A stretch of DNA of 64,000 nucleotides from Arctopsyche grandis (taxonomy: Eukaryota > Arthropoda > Insecta > Trichoptera > Hydropsychidae): assembly GCF_051622035.1 (NCBI RefSeq), contig NC_135365.1, positions 9,156,001-9,220,000 on the forward strand, in the 5' to 3' direction. Every line of letters starts with the position of its first letter. Position 1 is the first letter of the stretch. The notes under the pieces were generated by a model, which saw only the letters and a list, made by a program, of their open reading frames with translations, was not told the origin of the DNA and did no database searches. The position numbers and the translations under genes are program-made. Of the stretch, positions 39,035 to 51,000 are shown in pieces.

Positions 39035-39474
39035 ATTACAATTTTTTTCTCGCGGTTACAAAAACACGGTTTCGACATATATAAATATATATATTTATAT
39101 ACATATATATGTACTTTATCAGTGGCAAACACGAAAATGTTTACTTTCGATAACACTTTTCATATCCAATATCAAATTTATTCACGAGGCATTGTTTGCA
39201 GCACACAAAAACACGAGTGGCCACATTCAATTATGTTCTTGCTAAATGTCAAGTCGTAAATTTTGTTTCGAATAAATAATAATAATTGTTACTAACGGGA
39301 ATTGTTGAGACGCACTGTAGTACGGCTTGGGTAGTCAAACACGACGATTATATTTTTATTTAATTACTTTATTTTTTTATTATAATTATATAATACTACA
39401 TGCACAATAATATATCGCGTCTATATTTAATAACAAGTGCACAATTTAGCCAAATGAATTATTAATGCAGTTTT

Positions 39475-41300
39475 CTTGTTTCATACTCTATCAGAGCGCA
39501 TTGGTTACTTTCAAATTGACGTCCTATTTATGTTGACAGTAAAATCATTTATTTTATATTTTATTTTGAAATAAATTAATTATATGTATATCACATCCTT
39601 GGAGCGCGATGATGATTATCGATCAATTCACAATTTACATAAATAGAGTTTAATTCATTATATGTTCTCAAGCTCTTTTTCCTATTATTATGTAGACCAG
39701 CATTAAAATACTGTGTAAAATATTGTGTATTAATATTGTGTAAAATACTGGATCACTAACTATTAAAATATATCTAAAATGTATTGTGAACAATAAACAG
39801 CGTTTAAAAATCCAAAAATATCATAATAGAGCACATTGGTTACTTTCAAAATGACATCTTATTACATATGTATATTGACATTAAAATAATTACTTATTTT
39901 ATATTTTATTTTGAAATAAATTTATTTATTTATATACATATATCATATTCTTGGGCGCGCTGATGATAATCGACCAATTCACAATTTACAATTCATTATA
40001 TGTTCTTGAGCTCTTTTCCCTATTATTATGTATATACTGACATTAAAATAAGATAATGTGTAAATCACTGGATCAGTAGCTATTAGAATAGACCTAAAAT
40101 GTATTGTGAACAATAAAAAGTATTTAAAAATCTAAAAATATTATATCACAGCACATTGGTTATTTTCAAAATGACGTCCCATTTTGTTGACAGTAAAATC
40201 ATTACTTTTATATTTTATTTTGAAATTCATTTATAATATGTACATACATATGTATATCGCATCCTTGGAGCGTGATGACAATTCACAATCTAACTAAATT
40301 GAGTTATATGTAGGTTAAGCTTTTTTCCAATTATGCTGTATAAACAGATATCAAAATAAGAACGCCGTAAGTAATGTGTAAATCACTGGATCAGTAGCTA
40401 TTAGATTATACCTAAGATGTATTGTGAACAATAAAAAACATTTAAATATCTAAAAAGATTATATCAGAGCACATTGGTTACTTTCAAAATGACGTCCTAT
40501 TATGTTGACGGTAAAGTCATTACTTTTATATTTTATTTTGAAATTCATTTATTATATGTATGTACATCAAATCCTTGAAACTCAATGATGATTATTCACC
40601 AATTCACAATTTAATTGAGTTTAATACATTATGTGTACTTTTTTAAGCTCTTTTTCCTATTATGCTGCATACACTAATATTAAAATATGACAATATTATA
40701 AATAATATGTAAATCACTGGATAAGTAACCATTAGAATAAACCTAAAATGTATTGTGAACAATAAAAAGTAATCAATAATTAAAAACAATATTATACCGG
40801 AGCACATTGGTTACATTTAAAATAACGTCCCATTTTGTTGGTAACAGAATTGTTATTTTTATATTTTATTTTTAAGTTCGCGTCCTGGAGCGCAATGATG
40901 ATGGTTGATAAGTTCCGAATTAAGTTTCATTTCTTATGATTTTTATACACTGCAGCTGTATATACTAACATAATAGGATACTACTACAAATACTAACAAG
41001 AAAACAATTACTGGATCAGTAGGGGGCTACCAAATATTCGAATATCAAATATTTATAAATCATTTAGAGTTATTAAGTTTTACAAAGGTCAAGATATTAT
41101 TAAAATTTTAAGAGAATCGTAATCTGGTACATCAAATAGAGATAAATGTGCCGTAGATTAAAAATAAAAAGGTAACTTCGTATAAAAAGGATTCGAATAT
41201 GGGACCCCTAATCAGTAGCTATTAGAATAGGCCTAAGATGTATTTTGAATATTATTTATGAACGATAAAAATAAAATCATACATTTAATCAATACAATAC
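39475..41300 (+). repeat. tandem array of about 320-335-bp units (5 units plus a partial)
   Basis: GAGC(G/A)CATTGGTTACTTTC recurs near 39494, 39829, 40148, 40467 and 40799. Each unit also has TTTTATATTTTATTTTGAAAT, a GGAGCG(C/T)GATGATGAT-like block, GCTCTTTTTCCTATTAT, CACTGGATCAGTAGCTATTA and CCTAAAATGTATTGTGAACA followed by AATAAA. The last unit is interrupted by a 188-bp insertion (41023-41210). It is AT-rich with no shared ORF. Confidence 0.92.
41023..41210. mobile_element. small hAT-like insertion inside a satellite unit
   Basis: Begins GGGGCTACCAAATATTCG and ends ATATGGGACCCCTA. ATCAGTAG is directly repeated at 41015-41022 and 41211-41218. Sister units carry a single ATCAGTAG with no insertion, so the empty site is visible within the same array. 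The 8-bp duplication and the GGGG(C/T)..CCC ends suggest an hAT MITE. Confidence 0.8.
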
Positions 41301-43550
41301 AAAGTTTTATTTATAATTTAAAATAACGTATCATTTCCTTTTTAAAACTTGCCATAGAATTATCAACAGATAAAATAAGGGACGTCCCTTGGGCAAAGGC
41401 AAGTAAGGCGGCACATTTGAAGTGGCAAATAAAATAAGGAAAAACTATTAAAAAGAATTTTAATATGAAATTTAAACTATTGTATTCCATTTATATTAAA
41501 CAGTTTATCATTCAAGAATTGTCCGCCATCTTCAACTGATCTGTGCAAGTGTTGCATTATAATTACTGTTATTATAAATTGTAACATAAAGTATGAAATG
41601 TATGATATTTTTATAAATATATTAATGTTTTTAAAAGGAGCGGCATTTTGAACTTCACTGGATTAAAACAATAATGAAGGAAAAAGAAACTTCAAATTAA
41701 AAGACAGTTAACCGGAGTGAATGGCGAAAAATTCATCGATTGATTATAAAAAATCATTGTTTATAATCAATCGTGAATTAGATTACAATGGAATGATCAT
41801 CTTTACGCTCTAAGGACGCCATATGTGTGTGTGTATATTTACATTATGTTAATTAGTTTTGACATTTATGTTTAAATCTTGAACGGATCAAATCTTGTAA
41901 TCAATTTTGGACCCACTTGTACCGAGCCGAATTTCTTGAAATTTTGCAAATATATGTGTATGTAGTTTTCTGGCAATAATGCAATATTCTTTCAAAAATA
42001 TTTTTGACACCTAAAAATCTTATGTTGTATATATTATAAAGTTGTGTACCAAAAATGATACTCAATGAAACCATGTTTTTATAGTAATTTTACCGTATGT
42101 GTGTATAATATATATGTATGTATGTACTTTCTTAATAGTGTTGAGATTAAATCGAATATTTTTGTATCTTACCATCTCATATCCACATTGATGTTGCACT
42201 TCATACTAAATATATCCAATCAGCACTAAAAAACACTAAATGTAATAATCACTCATGGGTAAATTTTTCACTAGGTAATGTTTCAGCACAATTATTTTTT
42301 TGCTTACAAGTAATATGTATGTATATATATATATATATATTTTTTAATTCTTGTTATTATGTAATAGATACTATCAGTGTGCAATTTGGTGGGCGTATAA
42401 AATAAAACGATATTTCCGTGTAATAATAATTTTTGGTATGTATTTGGCAATACTCGCAAACATTTAATACAATATATTCGCATACAACAAGTGTAAGTCA
42501 ACAATAAGCGTATAATCTTCTAATTTTTTTAAGTCGAAAAATAATAGTTTACATTTTTGATTGGTTTTTTTTTGTTTTTATACCCTTGTTGCGTGACCAT
42601 AAGGGCGAGAGCTAGTAAAATATAAACTTAAAAATATGTATTATTTACAAATAGAGAATGCAATTCCAAAAATGGCATCTAAACAGAAATCATTGGTCAT
42701 ATTCGGATTCACGAGACATTTCCACTTTCGAATTTCACACTAAATTTTCAGACTTTACTCGCATTTGTTCCATATGTGTCGCTCGGAAAAGAATCCACAA
42801 ATTCTTTTGCCAAATTTTATCACATTGCGCAAAAAAACCAGCGACAAATATGAAAAAAGACGATGCACACAAGTGGATAGTACAAACTTTAGCTATTTAA
42901 ATTGTCTTTTCGATTCAAAAAATAATAATAAAAATAAAAACATTTTGACGGAATGGATTCGTTCCAAAAAAGAAAAGCGAACACTACAGTTAGTATTATT
43001 TAAAAAAAAAAATCACCCAAAACCCATTCCACAACGCAACAAATTTACAAAAAAAAAAAAAAAATTGGAATACACGCGGTTCGGAATATAATAATAACAT
43101 AATTAGGATCTATCCGCAGGAATTGAATCCTTTTGGCCACGTCACAAGTCATGTTTTTTTTTAAATTCACTTTTTATCTACACAAGTCGTGAGAACTAAT
43201 TATGCAATAATAATAATCATAGTCACTAGAAAACATATGGAATTAATTTAAAAATAAATAATGTAACTATACATTTACAAAATTAATGAATAATAATCAT
43301 AATAATATAGTTACAACGAAAGAACGTATACGACGTGTAATGGGGGGGATGGGGATGTTACATATTTTGGCTTGGTCATGTCTCCGTCTCGTATAATTAT
43401 TTTCACATCAACTATACACATGACAATCATATAAACAAATTTATACAAATAATATATGTATTTTTTTTTTAAATATACCACAGTCAACTTTTATCATATG
43501 TAATTATTATTATTATAAGAAATGAGAAGGAAACGAAACAAGGTTTTTCG
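41301..43550. other. AT-rich, no gene supported
   Basis: Apart from the hairpin at 41737, this has a TATATA run at 42317-42340, poly-A and poly-T runs (43051-43065) and short ORFs only. The part after 43550 may be 3' UTR of the 44.4-45.3 kb gene. Confidence 0.4.
41737..41773. repeat. 14-bp perfect inverted repeat, 9-nt spacer
   Basis: CGATTGATTATAAA (41737-41750) pairs with 41760-41773. Confidence 0.85.
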
Positions 43551-43557
43551 AGCCTTA

Positions 43558-43563
43558 TTTATT
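43558..43563 (-). terminator. candidate poly(A) signals for the 44.4 kb gene
   Basis: AATAAA on the minus strand at 43563-43558, with another at 43621-43616, would give a 3' UTR of about 800 bases after the stop near 44408. It is consistent with the gene but unproven, because AATAAA is common in AT-rich DNA. Confidence 0.25.
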
Positions 43564-44407
43564 TTTAATATTATTTATGAAAGCAACGTGGAAACGTGGA
43601 GATATGAGGCGTAGGTTTATTAATAATCATAATAAATAACTAATTATTTATCATTTTAATAATGCGCGGGACAGATCTCACAGTCGCCGTGTCGTCGAAA
43701 TTATTGATAAAAAATTACAAAAAAAATAACGTAAAAGTCAGTCGTTTATTTATTTATATATTCAAATATTCTTATGGTCCGCTCGCGATTGATAACGTCG
43801 TCCATTTTTTTTTAAACAATTTGATCAAATGCTACCTTTTTTTTATGGAAATCGGTTGCATTTCAATTCCGACACTTACGACATTTTAACACCGGATGCA
43901 CTTTTAACAAGCAAAAAATAATAACTTTAACCGGCGCCGACGGGAGATTCTACCGTGCGCTTTTGGGGTGCGCGCGTCCCAAATTTCATGACTTACATGT
44001 ATATATATATATATTTTTTTTAAACTGTTCACATTCATTGCGCAGGTCAAGATCGTCACATTTCGTCTCGAAAATAATCATACACTTGAATTTTTCCAGT
44101 TACAATTAGCCAAATTTACATGTAGACGGCGAATAGCGCCACAATCCAAATGCGCTTTGGATGCGGCAGATACCGCCTCGTCTATTTGGATGGTACGGAC
44201 GTACGATTACAGTCGGGCATCCGGCGATGAGATCTGTCTCGCTGGGCAGTCAACCTTAAAAACTAAGAGTGACTATAGTTCTCCCGCGGGAGACACCAGT
44301 ATACACTGCGGGCAGCACATCACACGGCACGCACGCACGCACGCACACGCACACATTCTCGCGCTTTTATCTCTTTATATATATTATAATATATATTTGA
44401 TTTAAAA

Positions 44408-45346
44408 CTATTTATACATCACAATGGGATAATTTTGATAAACGCTCTCGCCGCTAAACATTTTGGCGCGAAACGGAGAGATTAGCGGGTTACCCTGTAG
44501 CGCGTCGAAAGTCTTATCACAGTTGGGCGGTAGGGCGGTGTCGCGGTCCAGGGGCGGCGGCTCGAGGGGGTGGTAGGGGTGGTGGGCGCGCAGGCGGCGG
44601 TGATAGCGGGGCGCGGGGGCGCACTTGCCCACGAAAGAGCTGTTCTCGAGGGTGTCACCCTCCTTGGGGGCTGCGGGCTCGGGGGGCGCCGTGGCCCCCG
44701 CCGCCCCCGACGCGTACTGCAACAGGGGCTGGCAGCAGGCAGGCTGAACCGCCTCGTTGGCCCTCAAGCGCTGCAGCCTCTCGGGCGAGGGGCGGGTGCG
44801 CCTGCAGGGACGCCTGGATGCAGCGGGGGGCGGCAGCTCAAAAGCATCCCCCGCAGAGGCAGCGGGCAGGTTGTTGACGAAGGGGCAGCGCCTCAGAGAA
44901 TCCAGCCTGCGGAAGTGCGCCGGATGGATCATCAGCAGCGGCTCCACGTTGACGCCCTGGGGCGGTTTGGCGCACTCAGGCAGTTCGTACTCCACGCTGC
45001 AGTCGACGTGCAGGGGCTGCGAGTAGTCCTTGTGCGTCCACGCGTTGGCGTTCGGATGCGCGTTGGAGATGGGGTTCGGGTTCGGCGCAGCGAGCGGCTG
45101 GCGGGCGAGCGCGTGGGGATGCGGATGCGAATGCGAGAGCGGGTGCGCGTGCGGATGCGGATGCGGATGCGGATGCGGATGCGAGAGCGGCAGCGCGTGG
45201 AGATGCGGATGGTGCCCGCTCGGATGCAGGTGCGTCGTGTGGGTGTGGGCGTGGGCGTGAGTGTGAGCAGTCGGATGCCTGGAGTGCAGTCGGCTCACCC
45301 CCTGGCTGGCTCCGGCCGAGGGCAGGAAGCAGTCCGCGAGCGCCAT
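44408..45346 (-). CDS. His/Pro-rich nuclear-type protein, 312 aa, possibly Corto-like
   Basis: A GC-rich single-exon ORF in AT-rich DNA. The ATG at 45346-45344 is chosen; the codon before it is GTG. Residues about 20-80 are His/Pro/Ala-rich, including an alternating HP run coded by repeated GGATGC hexamers. Residues about 108-162 (SQPLHVDCSVEYELP, EPLLMIHPAHFRRLDSLRRC, PFVNNLP) look like a constrained folded segment. Residues about 165-275 are Pro/Ala/Arg-rich and probably disordered. The C-terminus (GNPLISPFRAKMFSGESVYQ, then NYPIVMYK) again looks constrained. There is no signal peptide or membrane segment. The central motif resembles what I remember of insect centrosomal and chromosomal factor (Corto), a chromatin regulator, but I cannot confirm this. 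A long opposite-strand ORF is a by-product of the GC content. Confidence 0.72.
   Translation of the reverse strand: MALADCFLPSAGASQGVSRLHSRHPTAHTHAHAHTHTTHLHPSGHHPHLHALPLSHPHPHPHPHPHAHPLSHSHPHPHALARQPLAAPNPNPISNAHPNANAWTHKDYSQPLHVDCSVEYELPECAKPPQGVNVEPLLMIHPAHFRRLDSLRRCPFVNNLPAASAGDAFELPPPAASRRPCRRTRPSPERLQRLRANEAVQPACCQPLLQYASGAAGATAPPEPAAPKEGDTLENSSFVGKCAPAPRYHRRLRAHHPYHPLEPPPLDRDTALPPNCDKTFDALQGNPLISPFRAKMFSGESVYQNYPIVMYK
45130..45192. repeat. coding GGATGC hexamer repeat
   Basis: Repeated GCGGAT units on the plus strand code for the alternating His-Pro run on the minus strand. It is prone to length variation. Confidence 0.85.
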
Positions 45347-45349
45347 CAC

Positions 45350-45720
45350 TGGAGCGAATCGGCGCGACCGCCACCGCGGCTAAACTGCACCGGTGTGACG
45401 TCACGCCCGCATGGGACCGATCAGCTGTTCGGCGCGTGCGCCCAACTGAACGAGTCTCCACCGATCGAACGCACGACCCCGACTGCCGCTCCACTCCACA
45501 CCACTCCGCCCCGCTCCACCACTACACCGCTACACCGCTACACCTCTCCCCCCCACTCTTACCCCACTCTCTACGCTACTCTACTCTACTCCGCTCGGAC
45601 CTCTCGCTCGCACACCCCCACCGCTCGTGCCGACCCCCCCGCTTTCCCCCCCACTACGCAGCCGTCGCCGTCTCGCCCAATTTACTTCGTCCGGCGCAAG
45701 CCGGTGACATTTTTCCTATG
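45350..45720 (-). promoter_or_regulatory. CpG-rich and purine/pyrimidine-biased upstream region
   Basis: From 45350 to 45460 the DNA is CpG-rich. From about 45475 to 45660 the plus strand is almost purely C/T/A (repeated CTCCAC, CTACAC, CTACTCTACT), so the minus strand is GA-rich. GA-rich promoter DNA is a known binding substrate for GAGA-type factors in insects. The start site is not visible. This is the probable 5' UTR and promoter. Confidence 0.45.
45396..45403. promoter_or_regulatory. perfect CRE site upstream of the 45.3 kb gene
   Basis: TGACGTCA is the full palindromic cAMP-response element bound by CREB/ATF-type bZIP factors. It lies 50 bp before the ATG, inside a GC-rich stretch, so it is in the 5' UTR or proximal promoter. 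Confidence 0.6.
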
Positions 45721-45839
45721 TAAACGTAAAAAAAAACGTCACTGTTCCTACTGTCGCCGAAATCTATCAAATTTACTGCCTACCTACTTGGCTCGACTTG
45801 TACTTTCATTTCAACTCTTTCGCTCTACATACACACATA

Positions 45840-45922
45840 CACGGTTCGGTGATTGTTATTGGTGACAAAGCGCCCGCCCAAAAGTCACTAAAATCTCTGA
45901 CAGGCGAAAAGTCCATCATACT
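45840..45922 (+). mobile_element. left-end fragment of the MITE at 19761
   Basis: ACGGTTCGGTGATTGTTATT, CCCGCCCAAAAGTCACTAAA and AGTCCATCATACTA match 19761-19855. ACAGGCGAAAAGTCCATCAT occurs a third time at 47799. Confidence 0.6.
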
Positions 45923-46386
45923 ATAGCTCGTGCAGCGAAAGCTGGCACGTACCAATACAAACACGTATATTGTATCCGTGAAGATATGAATAAGATTTTT
46001 TGTATCTGTTTTCTAGGACAATCAGTTGGTCCCTTTCATACGCACCCACTTTCCGAGCATGACAGAAACAACAATTATTTTTTGTATTGCTCGGTGATTT
46101 TTGCTCAGTGATCAAGTGTGCACTACAGGGTGATTTTTTCCAGTTTCACTGGTCAGTCACCGATCAACCCCCACAAACTGACGTAACGCGTTCTTATATT
46201 GTTTGCTAATTGGTTAATTGGAGTTAGTTCATTAGAATTAGTGGATATATGATAATAAAATGCTTTGTAATAAAATTGGATCTGGGAAAACACTAACGGG
46301 ACAATCTCGCGAAATTGTGTATAATGTTTTCAACTATTTCATGCATCGTATATATATATATCGTATAATCTATAACTTTTTCTGAA

Positions 46387-46860
46387 ATGGCAGTCAGTAA
46401 TAAAATATTTAGGAGTAACGTTCGATAAATGAATGAGATGGGCACCTCACATTGAGGCAGCGAAATGCAAGGCGATGCGGGGTATATCCTCAATTTATCC
46501 AATATTTAATCGCCATGGTTCTTTATCAACGCTAAATAAAATAAAATTATATCGCGCGCTCATATTACCATTATTAACCTATGCTTCACCTGTATGGAAT
46601 AACGCCTCGAATACTAACCTTTCCAAGCTCCAAGTAATACAAAATAAATCCCTAAAAATAATTTATAATACACCCATATATACTAACCTGAAAAAACTGC
46701 ATGCCATATATAATATTCCGTTTGTTACAGACATTACTAACAAACTAACCAGTAGATTCTATGACAGAATCACTAATAACCATACTAATGCTGCGTACGG
46801 ACCAAACCAACGACGATTTTGGTCCAACGTTTTAACCAGCAGGATAATCCAGTAGCGTAC
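46387..46860 (+). pseudogene. Jockey-type reverse transcriptase remnant (3' end)
   Basis: The frame reads VIKYLGVTFDK, a stop, then MRWAPHIEAAKCKAMRG..., LYRALILPLLTYASPVWNNA and IPFVTDITNKLTSRFYDRIT. This is the characteristic C-terminal end of Jockey/I-group non-LTR reverse transcriptases (YLGV.LD...W..HI; YG/YA.P.W). It lacks the catalytic part, has an in-frame TGA before MRW, and is dead. A second short remnant is at 59833-59940. Confidence 0.85.
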
Positions 46861-47790
46861 AAAATATCGAAATAAAAATTAAATTTAAAAATTGAAATTA
46901 AATATCAAAATTAAAACTATTATTATTATATTAAAATTAAATTCAAATATCAAAATAAAATTATAATCAATATATTAAAATTAAAATAAAATATTGAAAG
47001 TTAAAACAAAACATGCCCAATTTAAATAAATTTTCGAGATTGACCTAAAATTAGATCATCAACAATCACATACAGGTAATCCTCGACTTTTGTTTGTCGA
47101 AGATGTTTTGACTTACGAAGATACGCACTAAGATCGAAAAATAAATCAAAGAATTATTATTTTTACTTCCCCGTAATGCGCAGATACTGAGAATATCTCA
47201 TGTATAAGTATGGGTGACCGAGCGATGGTCCCAACCCGGCACGTTGTCGGTTTATCAAACGAAATTTTTTTAGTCTTCAATTGTTTCTCTCGTCGAAATA
47301 AATCAATTAATTAAATCATTTCAGAGGTAAATTTTATCGGATAATGTCTTTAATTGTTTCTCTCGTCGAAATAAATCAAATAATTAAATCCATCTCAGAG
47401 GTAAAATTTATCGGATAATGTGTGATTAATAATTTTATTTCGACGAAAGAAAAAAAAACCCTTTGACAAATCACCGACATTTTTTTTGTTAAATATTTCA
47501 TCGACGGCGAAACACAGTAGTGTATCGTGACGACTTATAAGAAACAATAACAAGGTTTTTTTCGCTCGTAATTATAATATTTCTCTGGTTGTAATGCGTA
47601 TCGTCGTAATTCAAAACATTGTTGTAATTCAAAACATCAACGATGGTCTAATTTTAGCTCAATCTCGCTCGTTAGCTTAATTTTGATATTTAATTTCAAT
47701 TTTTTAATTTAATTTTTATTTCGATATTTTGTACGCTACTGGTTTTAAAAGTTGGCCCAAAATCGTCGTTGGTTTGGTGCGTACGGACCA
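46797..47790. repeat. about 1-kb imperfect foldback containing the Jockey tail
   Basis: The end of the Jockey remnant (GTACGGACCAAACCAACGAC at 46797) reappears inverted at 47790-47770. The following blocks (GTACAAAATATCGAAATAAA, ATGTTTTGACTTACG with GATACGCA, GTCGGT, CGTCGAAATAAAT) are all mirrored in order to a centre near 47350-47430. The arms are roughly 500 bp with indels. Confidence 0.8.
47275..47421. repeat. 70-76-bp tandem duplication at the foldback centre
   Basis: CAATTGTTTCTCTCGTCGAA...CAGAGGTAAA...TTATCGGATAATGT occurs twice head to tail (47278 and about 47351). Confidence 0.85.
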
Positions 47791-47928
47791 TAACGGACAG
47801 GCGAAAAGTCCATCATACTAACTATTAGTTATTTTTTATTTTTATTTTATTTTAAATCATATATACAAATATACCAGGAGGGCTTAACAGGTAAACCCCA
47901 AATGCGCCTTCCTGGTCCACCTAATTAT

Positions 47929-48057
47929 TACCGGTCTCCGTGACGAGACAGAATGTTAAATGACAGAAAACGCAAATATCGGAAGGCAAAGATCGAAAAT
48001 CGAAAGATCTTAAGTCGAAAGATCAAAAAAAAAAATGGTGCATGGTAAACGGCAAAA
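47929..48057 (+). repeat. dispersed repeat, near-identical to 6899-7022
   Basis: See 6899-7190. Confidence 0.75.
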
Positions 48058-51000
48058 ATGTTATTTGAAAATATGTCAGGGCACTCAGTGTTTTTTGTCT
48101 TAGCATTTAAACCAATATCCTTCAAAATGGATGTGTCTATATATGTACATACATATGTAGTATATCAAGATCTTGTATACATAGATAATAGAATAAGATC
48201 AGACACCTTTCTACAATTGGATAAACTATCTGTACTGAAATATCTAAGACTATCATCATATTCATCATTCATCATAGTTCATTCGAATATTCGTTTGTAC
48301 TATTTCGAATGAAATTTGAAAAATATCTCAGAATGAAAAAAAATGTACACTTGAACAATATACAAAGTACTTGGTCGTCTTTTCTTTCAAAATGCCAAAG
48401 CAATCGTTCCGATAATGCCGTTCCAAGAATCCATGTTCCTTTTCCATTCGCCTTTATTTTGTTTGGAAAATTTTGTCTTATCTATAATTATTATCCATTT
48501 GCCAATAGTTGACCGACGAATAGTCGCAAATAGTATACCTAGAAAGCATTGAAAGCGGCATTCTTTATATGTGCCTAAAGTCACCTGTATATCCGCTGTT
48601 ATGTTCTCGGAAATACAGAAAAATACTTGTATCATCGAAATTTTCTCGCGCACCACCGATTGGCGATGACTGTTCTAAAATCTGCTCTTCCGCACAAAAT
48701 TCTAATATCGAAAAGTATGCAAAATAATAAATTTAACATTTTCCTTTGGACGCCATCGCTGATCAGTAATTCGCACAGTACAATTGTGTTATGCATACAT
48801 ATTTTGTAAAATTCAAAAAGTTTAACGATTATTAAAGTAATTGAAATAATTATAATCAACCAATAATTATTTTAATTAAATAATATTTTACTAATTGTTT
48901 TAATAAATCAATGCCGATGAAAGCCGAAAAAAATTACGAATATTCGAAGATTTATTTTTTTTCCTATCTTTAATTTAATCGAAAACCGTAGTACATACAC
49001 ACATACCTTATTCTATTTGATATGACAAAGTATCATTTTTTGAAACTTCATCCAAATAAGATATCGATATTCGAATAATTCTATCCAATATTCGAATATT
49101 CTACTTCCGATCTTAAATTACTTCCATACGATATGAGTTTGAACACAAACACATTACAGATGTGTTTATTCTGTTATTGTAACATTTAAAGGATTTCATA
49201 TGATGTGTTTTTTCATGTATTTCAAGTTTTTCTTTACTTTTATATCGACGTGAAATTTTTGTGAATTAATTAGTCGAACGGTTGAGCATTCCAAAAAAAA
49301 TAGCTTTAATTAGATTCATTTTGACGACACTTTTAGGATTGAAACTGAGTTATAAAAAAAGCTTTTAGATTGGTTATAACTTAAAGGTTCGTATTCGGTT
49401 CAATTCAATTATAGTAAATGATTAATTTATTTAAAATGCAAAATACTATTCAATCACGAAAAGTTTTGTACAAACGCTTCAACTCCATAAACTATCACTG
49501 CCATCTAGCGGTTTAATTTTAAACGAATAATTAAATTCGTATAATTTTATATTATTTACATTGACATCAAACTTATCATATCAGTACCTGAATTTTTTAA
49601 TACAATTCAATACTGTATAAAATATTTATTAATTTTTTTTAAGTCAACTAGTACAAAAGTATATTTCGCAAAAGCATCAATCATTATTCATCTCTACAAA
49701 ATATTTTTTTATAAATAGACATGATGAAAATTTTCAATAGCAATCCATACTGAGAGATTTCTCCAACACTTGAAATGAAGTGTCACACATTTGAAAGGCG
49801 ACAATGCTTTTTAATCGAAGAAATAATCTCTCCCTTGAAAATTTATGACTTTAATAATCGATACGTTCACTTTTTTTCTAAGATATGAAAAAAACAACAT
49901 CGGTAATGTCATAGGTATGATTAAGGAGACACTTTCTAATGAACATTTTAGCTGAAAGTCAAACTCCATTCGTCCTTTTGAACAAACCGTGAAGCTTGAA
50001 AAACACTAGCGCATTATGTAAATCGTTTATTTAGCATAATTTCCATTTACACGACGTCCTTTATACATATTTCTATTATATGTATTATGCGCGTACTTAA
50101 CTGTGAATATTTAAAATGAAAAGTAAAAACACTAAAACACCGACGCAACAGACACGTTGCGTCGTACAAGTGTATGTATGTATGTATACTTCCCTTTGTC
50201 CAAGAATGTGATAATGCATTTCTAATGACGATGTAAACACGACAAAAGTTTTAAAATGAAATAAAAACTCATCAGAGTGGCCATTATTTCTTGTCAGTCG
50301 ACATTTACGTTTCCAAAATGACGTTCCTTACAACCTTTTATGATTCACTTCGGATATTCGTTGGTTTTTTTTTTGTTCAAACATATACATACATAGTCGT
50401 TATTATTGTAGCGATTTAAATTACCCCACTTTGTTTGTTCACCCTGACGTTTCAAAAACCCATTTCAAGACAAAAGCCTCACTTCCTATCCCAAAAGCAC
50501 AAACGAGTAAGATTTTTTATGTTGAACAAATACTATACGCATCGAAAAGGCCCCACTTCAAATTCACACAAACTTTAAATTAACGACCAGATACAAAAAC
50601 ATAAAATAATATGGAATTTATACAATCCTAAAGACGATGTTGATATAATAAAAATCAAAACGAATGTAATAAGAAAAACTCTAAAAAAAATATTCCATTC
50701 AATACATATTTTCAACTTTTTGGTTTTACTTCAACAATTACTCGATAATATTTCACCGTTGTGAAATACAAAAATTGATAGATTATATGCTTGATTTTAA
50801 ATTCTGATTCTAATTTATTGAAAAAAAAGCAAAGCGTCTAACAAAATTTGCATGTAATTAAAACGGCGCGTCCCGTTGCGTCCGTTCAATCGATTCTGAC
50901 TCGACAACTTTCTACAAATGTTACGAAAGTAAATACAGAATATGAGCACGAAAGTGTTGTAGAATGTTGTCAACAACTACTAGGAATCTTACACTTCAGA

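Noticed and set aside
44570..45865. 431-codon plus-strand ORF opposite the GC-rich gene
   Set aside because: It is Arg/Gly/Val-rich antisense reading of the His/Pro gene and its promoter. The opposite frame has the protein-like conserved blocks.
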